From: Deinococcus radiotolerans
Lineage (GTDB): Bacteria > Deinococcota > Deinococci > Deinococcales > Deinococcaceae
DNA: 20,352 nt
Direction of reading: 5' to 3'
NCBI RefSeq assembly: GCF_014647435.1
Contig: NZ_BMPE01000035.1
Span: forward strand, 1-20,352
The notes beneath the pieces are model-generated. The model was given only the letters and a program-made list of their open reading frames with translations. It did no database searches and had not been told where the DNA came from. A program made the position numbers and the translations under genes. Every line of letters begins with the position of its first letter. Within the stretch, counting starts at the first letter, position 1. Shown piece after piece: positions 1-6,431 of this stretch.

Positions 1-1
1 A

Positions 2-454
2 GGCGGGCTGAGGTACGCTGAGATTTGCAAATCGGCTGGAACCGCAATTGGGGCACCCTCACTTCTGCCTGAGATCGAGCCTGGAACAGTCGATGGTTTC
101 TACTACCACGACAGCATGGAATGGCTCTTCGCTGAAGAGCGACTGGAGCGGTTGAGAATCCAGTTTGACGGACCCTTCCGGTCCACCCGTGCGTTCGGCC
201 AGCTGCAACTCCAATGGATATCTGTGCTCTGGCAACGGCCCTATCAAGATGTTCTTGCGCTGTTCCTAGGTAGTGGCAGGACATTCCGGCTACTTGAGTA
301 CACGGATGGGACGCTCGGCCTGCATTGTTTCCGTGCGCCTTCTGGCTTGTTGCTCGAGTTCGGTGCTGATGGCCTATGCGAGCACTTCACACTCGAATTT
401 GAGGACAGGTTCAGCGGGCTTGGCGGTATCAGGTCATTGACCCTGCAAGAGTAA
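2..454 (+). CDS. unknown protein, 5' part outside window
   Basis: The frame is open from base 2 to a TAA at 452-454 with no earlier stop, so the gene most likely starts upstream of the window; an internal ATG at 116 is possible but would discard about 38 in-frame residues. I do not recognise the family. The visible 150 residues are mixed alpha/beta in character, rich in Phe, Leu, Arg and Glu, with a Trp/Tyr/His-rich stretch (FYYHDSMEWLF) and an acidic C-terminal part. No signal peptide or membrane segment is visible. Base composition is clearly less GC-rich than the genes to the right, and it uses codons such as TTT, CAA and GAA, which suggests acquired DNA. Small orphan proteins of this look are sometimes immunity proteins of polymorphic toxin loci, but nothing here proves that. 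It converges on the GNAT pseudogene with a gap of 7 bases. Confidence 0.6.
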   Translation, partial: GGLRYAEICKSAGTAIGAPSLLPEIEPGTVDGFYYHDSMEWLFAEERLERLRIQFDGPFRSTRAFGQLQLQWISVLWQRPYQDVLALFLGSGRTFRLLEYTDGTLGLHCFRAPSGLLLEFGADGLCEHFTLEFEDRFSGLGGIRSLTLQE

Positions 455-461
455 CTCCCGC

Positions 462-935
462 CTACTCCAGTTCCTTGCGCATGATGACGTTGGTGGTGTG
501 GTAACCGAGTTTCTCGTACAGGGCGCGGGCGGGGGCGTTGTGCCCGAAGACGTGCAGGCCGATGCGGGTGGCGCCACGCGCGGCGGCGTCGATTTCGAGG
601 AGCGTGAAGGCCTGCGTGGCGTACCCGCGCCGCCGGTAGGGTTCGTGGATCTCGATTTCGTAGATGAAGGCGGTGGTGGCGCCGGACCTCTGCTGCAGGG
701 CGTACCAGAGGACGCCCACGTCCGCCCCCTCGCTCGGGTCGTAGAGGGTATACAGGACGTTGTCGGGCGTCTGGGGTCCCTGGGGGAGCAGCTAGTCGAA
801 TTCGCGTTCGCTGCGCGCCTGGGCTTCCTCCGGGGTCCACTCACTGCTGGCGATTTTCTCGGCGGCGTACTGCGGGACGGTGTGGGCAAGGAACCGGTCG
901 AACGCGTCGGCGGTCATCAGGCGGAGTTCGAGCAT
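462..935 (-). pseudogene. GNAT N-acetyltransferase interrupted by an in-frame amber codon
   Basis: One continuous reading frame runs from ATG (933-935) to TAG (462-464), broken only by TAG at 792-794 (codon 48). Before it lies a typical GNAT N-terminus (MLELRLMTADAFDRFLAHTV). After it the same frame continues with the YEIEIHEPYRRRGYATQAF region, whose R/Q-x-x-G-x-A pyrophosphate loop binds acetyl-CoA, and the C-terminal ALYEKLGYH motif. Full length would be 157 codons, normal for a single-domain GNAT. A single C-to-T change of CAG (Gln) to TAG would explain the stop; REFD-Q-LLPQG would be the repaired sequence. The downstream part has an internal ATG at 717-719 but would lack the first strands and helices, so it is unlikely to be active. 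Substrate cannot be predicted. The start fits a leaderless mRNA, with a -10-like box 6 nt upstream. A sequencing error cannot be excluded. Confidence 0.8.
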
Positions 936-941
936 AGGGGC

Positions 942-947
942 AGTGTA
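942..947 (-). promoter_or_regulatory. -10 box of the GNAT gene (leaderless)
   Basis: On the minus strand TACACT lies 6 nt before the ATG at 935. There is no Shine-Dalgarno site, and this spacing puts the transcription start at or next to the start codon. No convincing -35 box. Confidence 0.4.
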
Positions 948-986
948 GGCGTGTGGTGGTGGGGGGCGTTCTGACCCGGCAGCGCC

Positions 987-1014
987 TTGAATCAGACGAA
1001 AATATGTGAACAAT
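987..1014 (+). promoter_or_regulatory. promoter of the tail-collar/lipoprotein operon
   Basis: TTGAAT (987-992) and AACAAT (1009-1014) are separated by 16 nt, giving a reasonable sigma-70-type promoter, and the box ends 5 nt before the ATG at 1020. The segment is AT-rich against its surroundings. The position predicts a leaderless transcript beginning at the small peptide gene. A TTG at 987 in the same frame could be read as an alternative start, but it coincides with the -35 element. Confidence 0.45.
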
Positions 1015-1019
1015 GCGAT

Positions 1020-1199
1020 ATGGCTGAATTTCCTGAAGCTGGCGTGGCGCCTGACCGGCTTGTCCGACCTGAGCAGCGCCCCTACGAATCGCCGCAGGTG
1101 ACGCCGCTGGGGCCCTGGGAGCGGCGGACCCTGGTGATTTCTGTACCGCTCGGTCCGGGCAGCGCTGGACTGAATCTGGGTGAACGCGATGCCCGGTAG
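1020..1199 (+). CDS. small peptide with lasso/RiPP-type leader motif, possible precursor peptide
   Basis: A 59-residue product from ATG 1020. Residues 22-37 contain Tyr22, Pro25, Val27, Gly31 and Thr37. This is the spacing Y-x2-P-x-[L/V]-x3-G-x5-T that defines lasso-peptide leaders, where the Tyr, Pro and Leu are bound by the RiPP recognition element and Thr occupies position -2. Cleavage after Leu38 would give a 21-residue tail beginning VISVPLGPGS. That tail has no Asp/Glu at positions 7-9, which a lasso macrolactam needs, and no lasso protease or cyclase gene is visible nearby. It is therefore called only leader-like. There is no signal peptide. Its stop lies inside the next gene (11-base overlap with the ATG at 1189), so translation is probably coupled to the lipoprotein. 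It has codon bias like its neighbours, which favours a real gene over chance. Confidence 0.6.
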   Translation: MAEFPEAGVAPDRLVRPEQRPYESPQVTPLGPWERRTLVISVPLGPGSAGLNLGERDAR

Positions 1200-2202
1200 G
1201 CGAGCTGCGTGGGTGGCGCTGGCGCTGTGCAGCCTGCTCAGCTGCTCGCCCAGCCGCGTGCCGGCGACCAGCCCCCTGACGCCCCTGGGTCTGGTTGAGG
1301 TGAGCTTCGACGGCCTGGGAGGGGCGCAGCCGACCACGCAGGTGCGGACCCTGTCGCTTGCCGAATCGGCTGGGGGCCTGGATCTGAGCCCGCAGAGTGT
1401 CAGCGTCACCGACGTGGGCGCCCGGAACAGTGGTGGCACGCGGTACATCACGGCCACGTACCGCGTCCGGAACGCCAGCAGTGACGGCACGCCCTCCGGT
1501 GCGGCGCGCAGCAACCTGACCCTTCTCGCGGCTGCCGTTCCCAGCAACGTGGACGGCACCGCGATCAGCCAGATGCTGACGTTCAGTGGCGCCGCGGCGC
1601 CCACCGGCACAGCGCGGACGGCCATGCCCACGCACGCCCTGGAGTACAGCGCGCTGGACGGCAAGGTCATGCCCGCGACCGGAGGCACGGACCTGCAAGT
1701 GTTCACGGAATCCGAGGTCCTCCCTGGCAACTTCACAGGTGCGGGCGGCCCGGCCAGCTCCTATGCGGATCTGGGAGTCACGACCGTCTTCCCGTACGGG
1801 TATGTGGTGCACACCCTGGGAGGCGGCCGTACCCTGCCTGCCAGCCCTGCGGTCAACCAGTACAACGGCCGCGTGGCCCTGAGCGTCCGCATGCCTCTGC
1901 AACCCGACGACGCCGCGCAGACGCCCACGCAGGGCGCCCAGCGCGACCCGTGGTCGTTCCGCATGACGTTCTTGGTCGTGCAGGACCCGGATACCCGCGT
2001 CACGCAGAGCCTGGAAGATCAGACGCTGCCGGACTCGGTGATCCTGGGCCGCGCCGCGGCAGCCGGGGCGGGCAGTGTGAACATCCTGCCCGGCAGCGCC
2101 TACGCGTCGGGAGCCACGTTGCCCCCGCGCACCATCTGCCAGGTGCGCACCGCTGGCCAGGTGGGCAGTGGCGCCACGTACCTCGTCAACTCGTGCCTCT
2201 GA
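1189..2202 (+). CDS. lipoprotein with an unknown domain shared with the next gene
   Basis: A 337-residue product. ATG 1189 is preferred over GTG 1180 because GGTGA (1179-1183) sits 5 nt before it. The N-terminus is a lipoprotein signal: Arg4-Arg5, a hydrophobic stretch, and the lipobox L-L-S-C with Cys19 as the lipidated residue, so the protein should be anchored on the outer side of a membrane. Residues about 30-285 form a domain clearly paralogous to the N-terminal part of the next protein, with shared blocks LTPLGLVEVSF, GGTRYITATYRVRNAS, DLQVFTESEV, VFPYGYVV and TRVTQSLEDQ. The repeated pattern of short beta strands suggests an Ig-like or beta-sandwich fold, but I do not recognise a named family. 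Two late cysteines (317 and 336) could pair. The next gene starts 11 nt downstream, indicating an operon. Confidence 0.75.
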   Translation: MPGRRAAWVALALCSLLSCSPSRVPATSPLTPLGLVEVSFDGLGGAQPTTQVRTLSLAESAGGLDLSPQSVSVTDVGARNSGGTRYITATYRVRNASSDGTPSGAARSNLTLLAAAVPSNVDGTAISQMLTFSGAAAPTGTARTAMPTHALEYSALDGKVMPATGGTDLQVFTESEVLPGNFTGAGGPASSYADLGVTTVFPYGYVVHTLGGGRTLPASPAVNQYNGRVALSVRMPLQPDDAAQTPTQGAQRDPWSFRMTFLVVQDPDTRVTQSLEDQTLPDSVILGRAAAAGAGSVNILPGSAYASGATLPPRTICQVRTAGQVGSGATYLVNSCL

Positions 2203-2213
2203 GCGGAGACTCC

Positions 2214-4847
2214 ATGCGACACCTGCCCCTGCTGATTCCCACGCTGCTGCTCGCCGCTTGCGCGTCCCCACGCACAGCGCCGGCCGTACCTGCCCCTAAC
2301 CCCGTCGAGGCGACCCCTGGCACGGGCACGCCTGCCCCGGTCCTCCCCGCGCGGCCCGCCCTGACCCCCCTGGGCCTCGTTCAGATTGAGTTCACGGGCG
2401 TCTCGGACCAGACTGGCTTTCACGCGCAGCAGCTGCGCCCCCAGGGCCTGACGGACCTGACCGGCATTCAACTGGAGCCCCTCGCCAACGGCTCGTTCAC
2501 GCTCGGCACGCGCGGCAGCGGCGGCATGAGGTACCTGTACGCCACCTTCCGCGTCCGCAACGCCTCCACTGGCGGCGTGGCGTCCAGCGTGGCGCGCCGG
2601 AACGTGACCCTGGTGGCCGCCAGCACGCCCAGCACCATCGGTGAGACGGCCATCAGCGGCCTGCAACGCTTCGACGGCACGGCCGGCAGCGCCGCCGTTG
2701 CGCCCACGATCCTGCCCACGCACGGCATGACCCTGGACCGCACCACCGATCAGGTGCGCCCAAAACCCGGCAGCGAGGACCTCCAGGTGTTCCCAGAAGA
2801 CGAGGTGAACGTCACCGTCTCGGGGGCCACCCGGGTGTTCCCGTACGGGTTCGTGATCCGCAACCGCACCACCCCCGCCACCCGCCTGCTGAGCGCCAAC
2901 CCAGCGGCGAACCAGTTCGACGGCGTGGTCACGGTGGCCCTCAAGGTGCCCCTCCAGGCCACAGTTGCCGACGACCCCTTCCGGTTCACCATGAACTTCG
3001 CGGTGCTGGAAGACAGCCTGACCCGCGTGACCGAAAGCCCCGAGGAGCAGGGCACGACCGCCGCCGCCACGCGCGCCACCACCCTGGGCGCCACCACCCC
3101 GGTCATGACGCTGTGCGGCACGACCCTGACCAGCAACGCGCTGTTCGTCGGGTCGGCCACCACCGCCGGAAACACCAGCCGCCTCGCGGCGCTGGGTGGC
3201 CAAGTGGCGCTGAAAAACTCTGCCCTGGCGTACAGCGTGCCCGGCAACGTGCAGCTGAACGTGCCAGCCGGCAGCGGCCTGGGCAGCGCGTACAGCGCCT
3301 ACGGCGGCGCCAGCCTGACCTTCAACGGCAACAGCAGCCAGCGCACCGGACGCGTGAACGTCAGCATGAACGGCAGCTTCACGTACGAATCCGCAGTCGG
3401 GGACGGCGCCACCCCCGTCACGGACAAACTGAACTACAGCGTCAGTGACGGCCAGGGCTGCACCAGCCCCACCACGCAGGCCAGCGTGAACGTCAGTGGC
3501 CGCGTGTGGTTCCTGAACAACGCCGGCGCCGCCGGGGACGGCCGGCAGACCACGCCCCTCAATACGCTGGCGGCCCTGCAGAACGCCTCGGCCGCCGGGG
3601 ACACCCTGTACGTGTTCCGCGGCACCGGCACGACCAGCAACCAGAATACGGGCCTGACCCTGAAGGCCAACCAGAGCCTGATCGGTGAGGGCAGCCCGCT
3701 GACCATTGGCGGCGTCACCTACCGCGCTGCGGGCGCCACGCCTCTACTCGGAAATTCGGGCGGGGCGGGCCTGACCCTGGCGCAGAACAACACCGTGCAG
3801 GGCGTGGCCGTGCAGGGCGTGACTGGCATCAGCGGCACGAACTTCGGCACGCTGACCATTCCCGCTGGGAGCGGCACGCGCATCAGCGGGAACGGCGGCC
3901 CCGCCCTGAACCTGACCACGGGCACGCTGAACGCCACGCTGCAGAGCGTGAGCAGCAGTGGCGCCACTATCACGGGCGGCCTGACCCTGACCGGAGTGGG
4001 CGGCACGCTGAGCGTCACGGGCGCTGGCGCACCCGGCACCGGCGGTCTCCTCCAGCTGGGGCAGTACGGCGTGCTGGCCCAGCCCGGCACGCAGACCCTG
4101 ACCCTGTCGCTGGACCGCATGCAGATTGAGAACAACACGGCCAACGGCATCCGCGTCGCCACGGCCAGCACCGAAACGGGCCGGGTGCTGCTGACCGTGC
4201 AGAACAGCACCTTCACTCAGAACGCCCAGGCGGCCGTGTTCGTGAAGCACGGCGCGAGCAGCGCCTCCCGCACGGTCCTCAAGGGCAACACCATCCAGCA
4301 CAACAATTCAGCCGGCGGCGGAATTGAGGTCATCACGCAGCACACCAGCGCCCAGACCGACGAACTGATTGCCCAGAACAACATCATCAATCTCGCGGGG
4401 GGGATGGGTATTCAGGGCACCGTCCAAGGCAGCGGCACCCTGCTGGCCAGCGCAACAGGCAACACCGTGCAGTCCTTTGGCAATGAGGGCATGTGGTGGC
4501 ACGCGCAGGGCAGCAACAGCCGCGTTGACGCCACCGTGCAGGGCAACACCCTGACCACCAGTTCGGCGATCGCGCTGGACGGCATTCTGCTGCAATCAAG
4601 TGACGCCGCCACAACAAACTCAGTGGTTTGCGGCAACGTTACGGGTAATACGGTGCAGGCTGCAGGGGCTCCCTCCCTGATCGGTGACATCTCGCTGTAC
4701 ATCGTGCCTGGCAGTGGGAACCAGGTGCTGCTGCAGGGCCTGAGTGGTTCGCCCATCTCCTACCTGACTTCCCGCAACACCATCTCTATCGTTGACGTGA
4801 GTGGCTCGCCTGTCCTGGCGGGGAACTGCACGCTCCCCACTCCCTGA
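2214..4847 (+). CDS. large surface lipoprotein with cadherin-like domain and right-handed beta-helix
   Basis: An 877-residue product starting at ATG 2214, preceded by GGAG at 2205-2208. The signal peptide ends in the lipobox L-A-A-C (Cys16), followed by a Pro/Ala/Thr-rich spacer to about residue 48. Residues 49-285 repeat the domain of the upstream lipoprotein. Residues about 335-428 look like a cadherin-like/VCBS-type beta-sandwich (MNGSFTYES, KLNYSVSDGQGC). From about 430 to the end, short repeating beta-rungs with asparagine ladders (NNTANGIRV, NTIQHNNSAGGGIEV, GNTVQSFGNEG) indicate a right-handed parallel beta-helix of the pectate-lyase-like class. It begins with a VWFLNNAGAAGDG segment often seen at the start of such helices. 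No catalytic residues for a polysaccharide lyase could be identified, so adhesion or carbohydrate binding is more likely than catalysis. Probably anchored at the cell surface. Confidence 0.8.
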   Translation: MRHLPLLIPTLLLAACASPRTAPAVPAPNPVEATPGTGTPAPVLPARPALTPLGLVQIEFTGVSDQTGFHAQQLRPQGLTDLTGIQLEPLANGSFTLGTRGSGGMRYLYATFRVRNASTGGVASSVARRNVTLVAASTPSTIGETAISGLQRFDGTAGSAAVAPTILPTHGMTLDRTTDQVRPKPGSEDLQVFPEDEVNVTVSGATRVFPYGFVIRNRTTPATRLLSANPAANQFDGVVTVALKVPLQATVADDPFRFTMNFAVLEDSLTRVTESPEEQGTTAAATRATTLGATTPVMTLCGTTLTSNALFVGSATTAGNTSRLAALGGQVALKNSALAYSVPGNVQLNVPAGSGLGSAYSAYGGASLTFNGNSSQRTGRVNVSMNGSFTYESAVGDGATPVTDKLNYSVSDGQGCTSPTTQASVNVSGRVWFLNNAGAAGDGRQTTPLNTLAALQNASAAGDTLYVFRGTGTTSNQNTGLTLKANQSLIGEGSPLTIGGVTYRAAGATPLLGNSGGAGLTLAQNNTVQGVAVQGVTGISGTNFGTLTIPAGSGTRISGNGGPALNLTTGTLNATLQSVSSSGATITGGLTLTGVGGTLSVTGAGAPGTGGLLQLGQYGVLAQPGTQTLTLSLDRMQIENNTANGIRVATASTETGRVLLTVQNSTFTQNAQAAVFVKHGASSASRTVLKGNTIQHNNSAGGGIEVITQHTSAQTDELIAQNNIINLAGGMGIQGTVQGSGTLLASATGNTVQSFGNEGMWWHAQGSNSRVDATVQGNTLTTSSAIALDGILLQSSDAATTNSVVCGNVTGNTVQAAGAPSLIGDISLYIVPGSGNQVLLQGLSGSPISYLTSRNTISIVDVSGSPVLAGNCTLPTP

Positions 4848-4854
4848 GGTCCGC

Positions 4855-5367
4855 ATGGGTTACGAACCTTTTCTCGGTGAAATTCAAATCTGGCCGATCA
4901 ACTTTGCCCCGAAGGGCTGGGCGCTGTGTAACGGTCAGCTGCTGGCCATCAATCAGAATCAGGCGCTGTTCTCCCTGCTGGGCACCTATTACGGTGGGAA
5001 TGGACAGACCAACTTTGCTCTGCCGGACTTCCGGGGCCGCATGCCCCTGCACTTCGGCACGCAGCCCGGCGGCCCCAATTACGTGCTGGGGCAGATGGGG
5101 GGGGAAACCAGCCACGCCCTGACGGCCGCTGAATTGCCCGCCCACACGCACGCGCTGACGGGCATATCGGGCAGTGCCGCCAGCACGCTGCCGGGCGGGA
5201 ACCTGCTCGCGGGCGCGCCGGCGTACGTGACCACCGCCCCTGACACGAGCCTGAGTGCGGCCAGCGTGTCCAGCGTCGGCGGGGGGCAGCCTCACAACAA
5301 TATGCCGCCCGCGCTCACGCTGAATTTCATCATTGCGCTGCAGGGCATCTTCCCGTCGCGCAACTGA
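4855..5367 (+). CDS. phage tail collar domain (microcystin-dependent protein-like) protein 1
   Basis: A 170-residue product from ATG 4855, with GAGG 4-6 nt upstream, starting 7 nt after the preceding stop. The N-terminal 60 residues carry the tail-collar signature (GEIQIWPINFAPKGWALCNGQ, then YGGNGQTNFALPDFRGR). This is followed by a PAHTHAL motif (His97-Thr-His99), a variable Ser/Ala/Gly-rich middle, QPHNNMPP (145-152) and the closing NFIIALQGIFPSRN. In T4 short tail fibres an equivalent His-x-His binds metal in a trimeric fibre; that role is inferred here. No signal peptide is visible, so if it is exported the route is unknown. Proteins of this family occur in bacteria outside prophages, commonly as tandem triplets, and no other phage gene is present here. 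Confidence 0.88.
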   Translation: MGYEPFLGEIQIWPINFAPKGWALCNGQLLAINQNQALFSLLGTYYGGNGQTNFALPDFRGRMPLHFGTQPGGPNYVLGQMGGETSHALTAAELPAHTHALTGISGSAASTLPGGNLLAGAPAYVTTAPDTSLSAASVSSVGGGQPHNNMPPALTLNFIIALQGIFPSRN

Positions 5368-5386
5368 ACGCAGCAAAGGATGACAC

Positions 5387-5896
5387 ATGGACCAGTTCAT
5401 TGGAGAAATTCGCATGTTCGCTGGGACCTTCGCCCCAGTCGGTTGGGAGCTGTGCTGGGGGCAACTGCTGCCCATCTCGCAGTACGACGTGCTATTTCAA
5501 CTGATCGGCACCACGTATGGCGGGGACGGGGTGTCGAACTTCGCCCTGCCGGATCTGCGTGGCCGGATTCCCATTCACGTGTCCAGCGGCCTGACGCTGG
5601 GTGCGCAGACAGGGACGGAAACGGTCACGCTGAACAACACTCAGATGCCCAGCCACACGCATGCGCTGCGCGCCAGCACCCAGCTGGCCCCGCAGGGCGG
5701 CACGGTCTCGTCCAGCAGCGTGCTGGCGCAGACGGACGGCAGCAACCTGTACGCCAGCACTGGGCGACGCTCGGCGACCCTGGCGCCCAGCAGCGTTCAG
5801 GTCAGTGGGGGTAATCAACCCCATGACAACATGTCCCCCTACCTGTGCGTGAATTTCATCATCTCCACGCAGGGCGTTTTCCCGTCTCAGAACTGA
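5387..5896 (+). CDS. phage tail collar domain (microcystin-dependent protein-like) protein 2
   Basis: A 169-residue paralog of its two neighbours, preceded by AAAGGA. It has the collar block FAPVGWELCWGQLLPI and YGGDGVSNFALPDLRGR, His90-Thr-His92 in PSHTHAL, QPHDNMSP (144-151) and a final NFIISTQGVFPSQN. It differs from the other two in having Trp in place of Asn in the C-N-G-Q element and Asp in place of the first Asn in QPHNNM. The middle segment (about 95-140) is unrelated in detail to those of the other copies, which is where receptor or ligand specificity would be expected to vary. The start lies 19 nt after the previous stop. Function beyond the fold is not known; structural pseudopilus-like or fibre proteins are plausible. 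Confidence 0.88.
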   Translation: MDQFIGEIRMFAGTFAPVGWELCWGQLLPISQYDVLFQLIGTTYGGDGVSNFALPDLRGRIPIHVSSGLTLGAQTGTETVTLNNTQMPSHTHALRASTQLAPQGGTVSSSSVLAQTDGSNLYASTGRRSATLAPSSVQVSGGNQPHDNMSPYLCVNFIISTQGVFPSQN

Positions 5897-5905
5897 AGGA
5901 TCAAC

Positions 5906-6421
5906 ATGGAACCATTCCTGGGCGAAATTCGCATATTCGGTGGTAACTTCGAGCCGAAAGGCTGGGCCTTCTGTAACGGGCAGCTGCTGCCCATCGCGCA
6001 GTACACGGCGCTGTTCTCCCTGCTGGGCACCTCTTACGGAGGGAACGGCAAGACCAACTTCGCCCTGCCCAACATCCAGGGGGCCGCGCCCATGGGGACG
6101 GGGGCCGGGCCGGGCCTCAGCCCGCGTGATCTGGGCGAGCAGGGCGGACAGGCCAGCGTGACCCTGCTGCAATCCGAGTTGCCCCCCCACACGCACATCA
6201 TCAGCGCCTTCGACGCGGCCGGTACCAGCGCCGTCCCCACCGACCGCAACCTGGCCCGCAGCACTGGCGGCAACGTGTACGCCGCGGGCAGCCCCACCCT
6301 GACCCTGGCGCCGACCTCCATGGGCGTGGCCGGGGGCAGCCAGCCGCACAACAACATGCCGCCCTACCTGACCGTGAACTTCATCATCGCGCTCCAGGGC
6401 GTCTTTCCACAGCGCCCATGA
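5906..6421 (+). CDS. phage tail collar domain (microcystin-dependent protein-like) protein 3
   Basis: A 171-residue third copy, with AAGGAT 6 nt before the ATG, starting 9 nt after the second copy. It has the blocks FEPKGWAFCNGQLLPI and YGGNGKTNFALPNIQG, His95-Thr-His97 in PPHTHII, QPHNNMPP (146-153) and NFIIALQGVFPQRP. The usual D-x-R-G-R after NFALP is replaced by NIQGAAP, so the collar loop is altered. Copy 3 is closer to copy 1 than to copy 2 in the first 50 residues. The three copies keep both ends and diverge in the middle, consistent with old duplications that now give different subunits of one assembly. Confidence 0.88.
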   Translation: MEPFLGEIRIFGGNFEPKGWAFCNGQLLPIAQYTALFSLLGTSYGGNGKTNFALPNIQGAAPMGTGAGPGLSPRDLGEQGGQASVTLLQSELPPHTHIISAFDAAGTSAVPTDRNLARSTGGNVYAAGSPTLTLAPTSMGVAGGSQPHNNMPPYLTVNFIIALQGVFPQRP

Positions 6422-6431
6422 GGGGGGCCGC

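Noticed and set aside
987..1019. TTG at 987 as start of the small peptide
   Set aside because: It overlaps the likely -35/-10 promoter and adds residues with two Cys that do not belong to the leader-like pattern; ATG 1020 fits the -10 spacing better.
1020..1199. Calling the small peptide a true lasso peptide precursor
   Set aside because: The predicted core has no acidic residue at positions 7-9, and no lasso protease or cyclase gene is visible in the window.
841..2271. Long open frame on the minus strand opposite the first lipoprotein
   Set aside because: It has no recognisable domains and Arg/Gly/Ala/His-rich composition, and it runs antisense to a gene with a signal peptide and clear paralog; a by-product of high GC.
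3900..4600. Tandem DNA repeat within the beta-helix gene
   Set aside because: The repeating pattern is at the protein level (rungs with Asn and Gly); the DNA units are too diverged to be a repeat array.
4855..6421. Prophage or phage tail module suggested by the tail-collar domains
   Set aside because: No other phage genes, integrase or attachment repeats. The collar triplet matches the chromosomal microcystin-dependent-protein type set beside lipoproteins.
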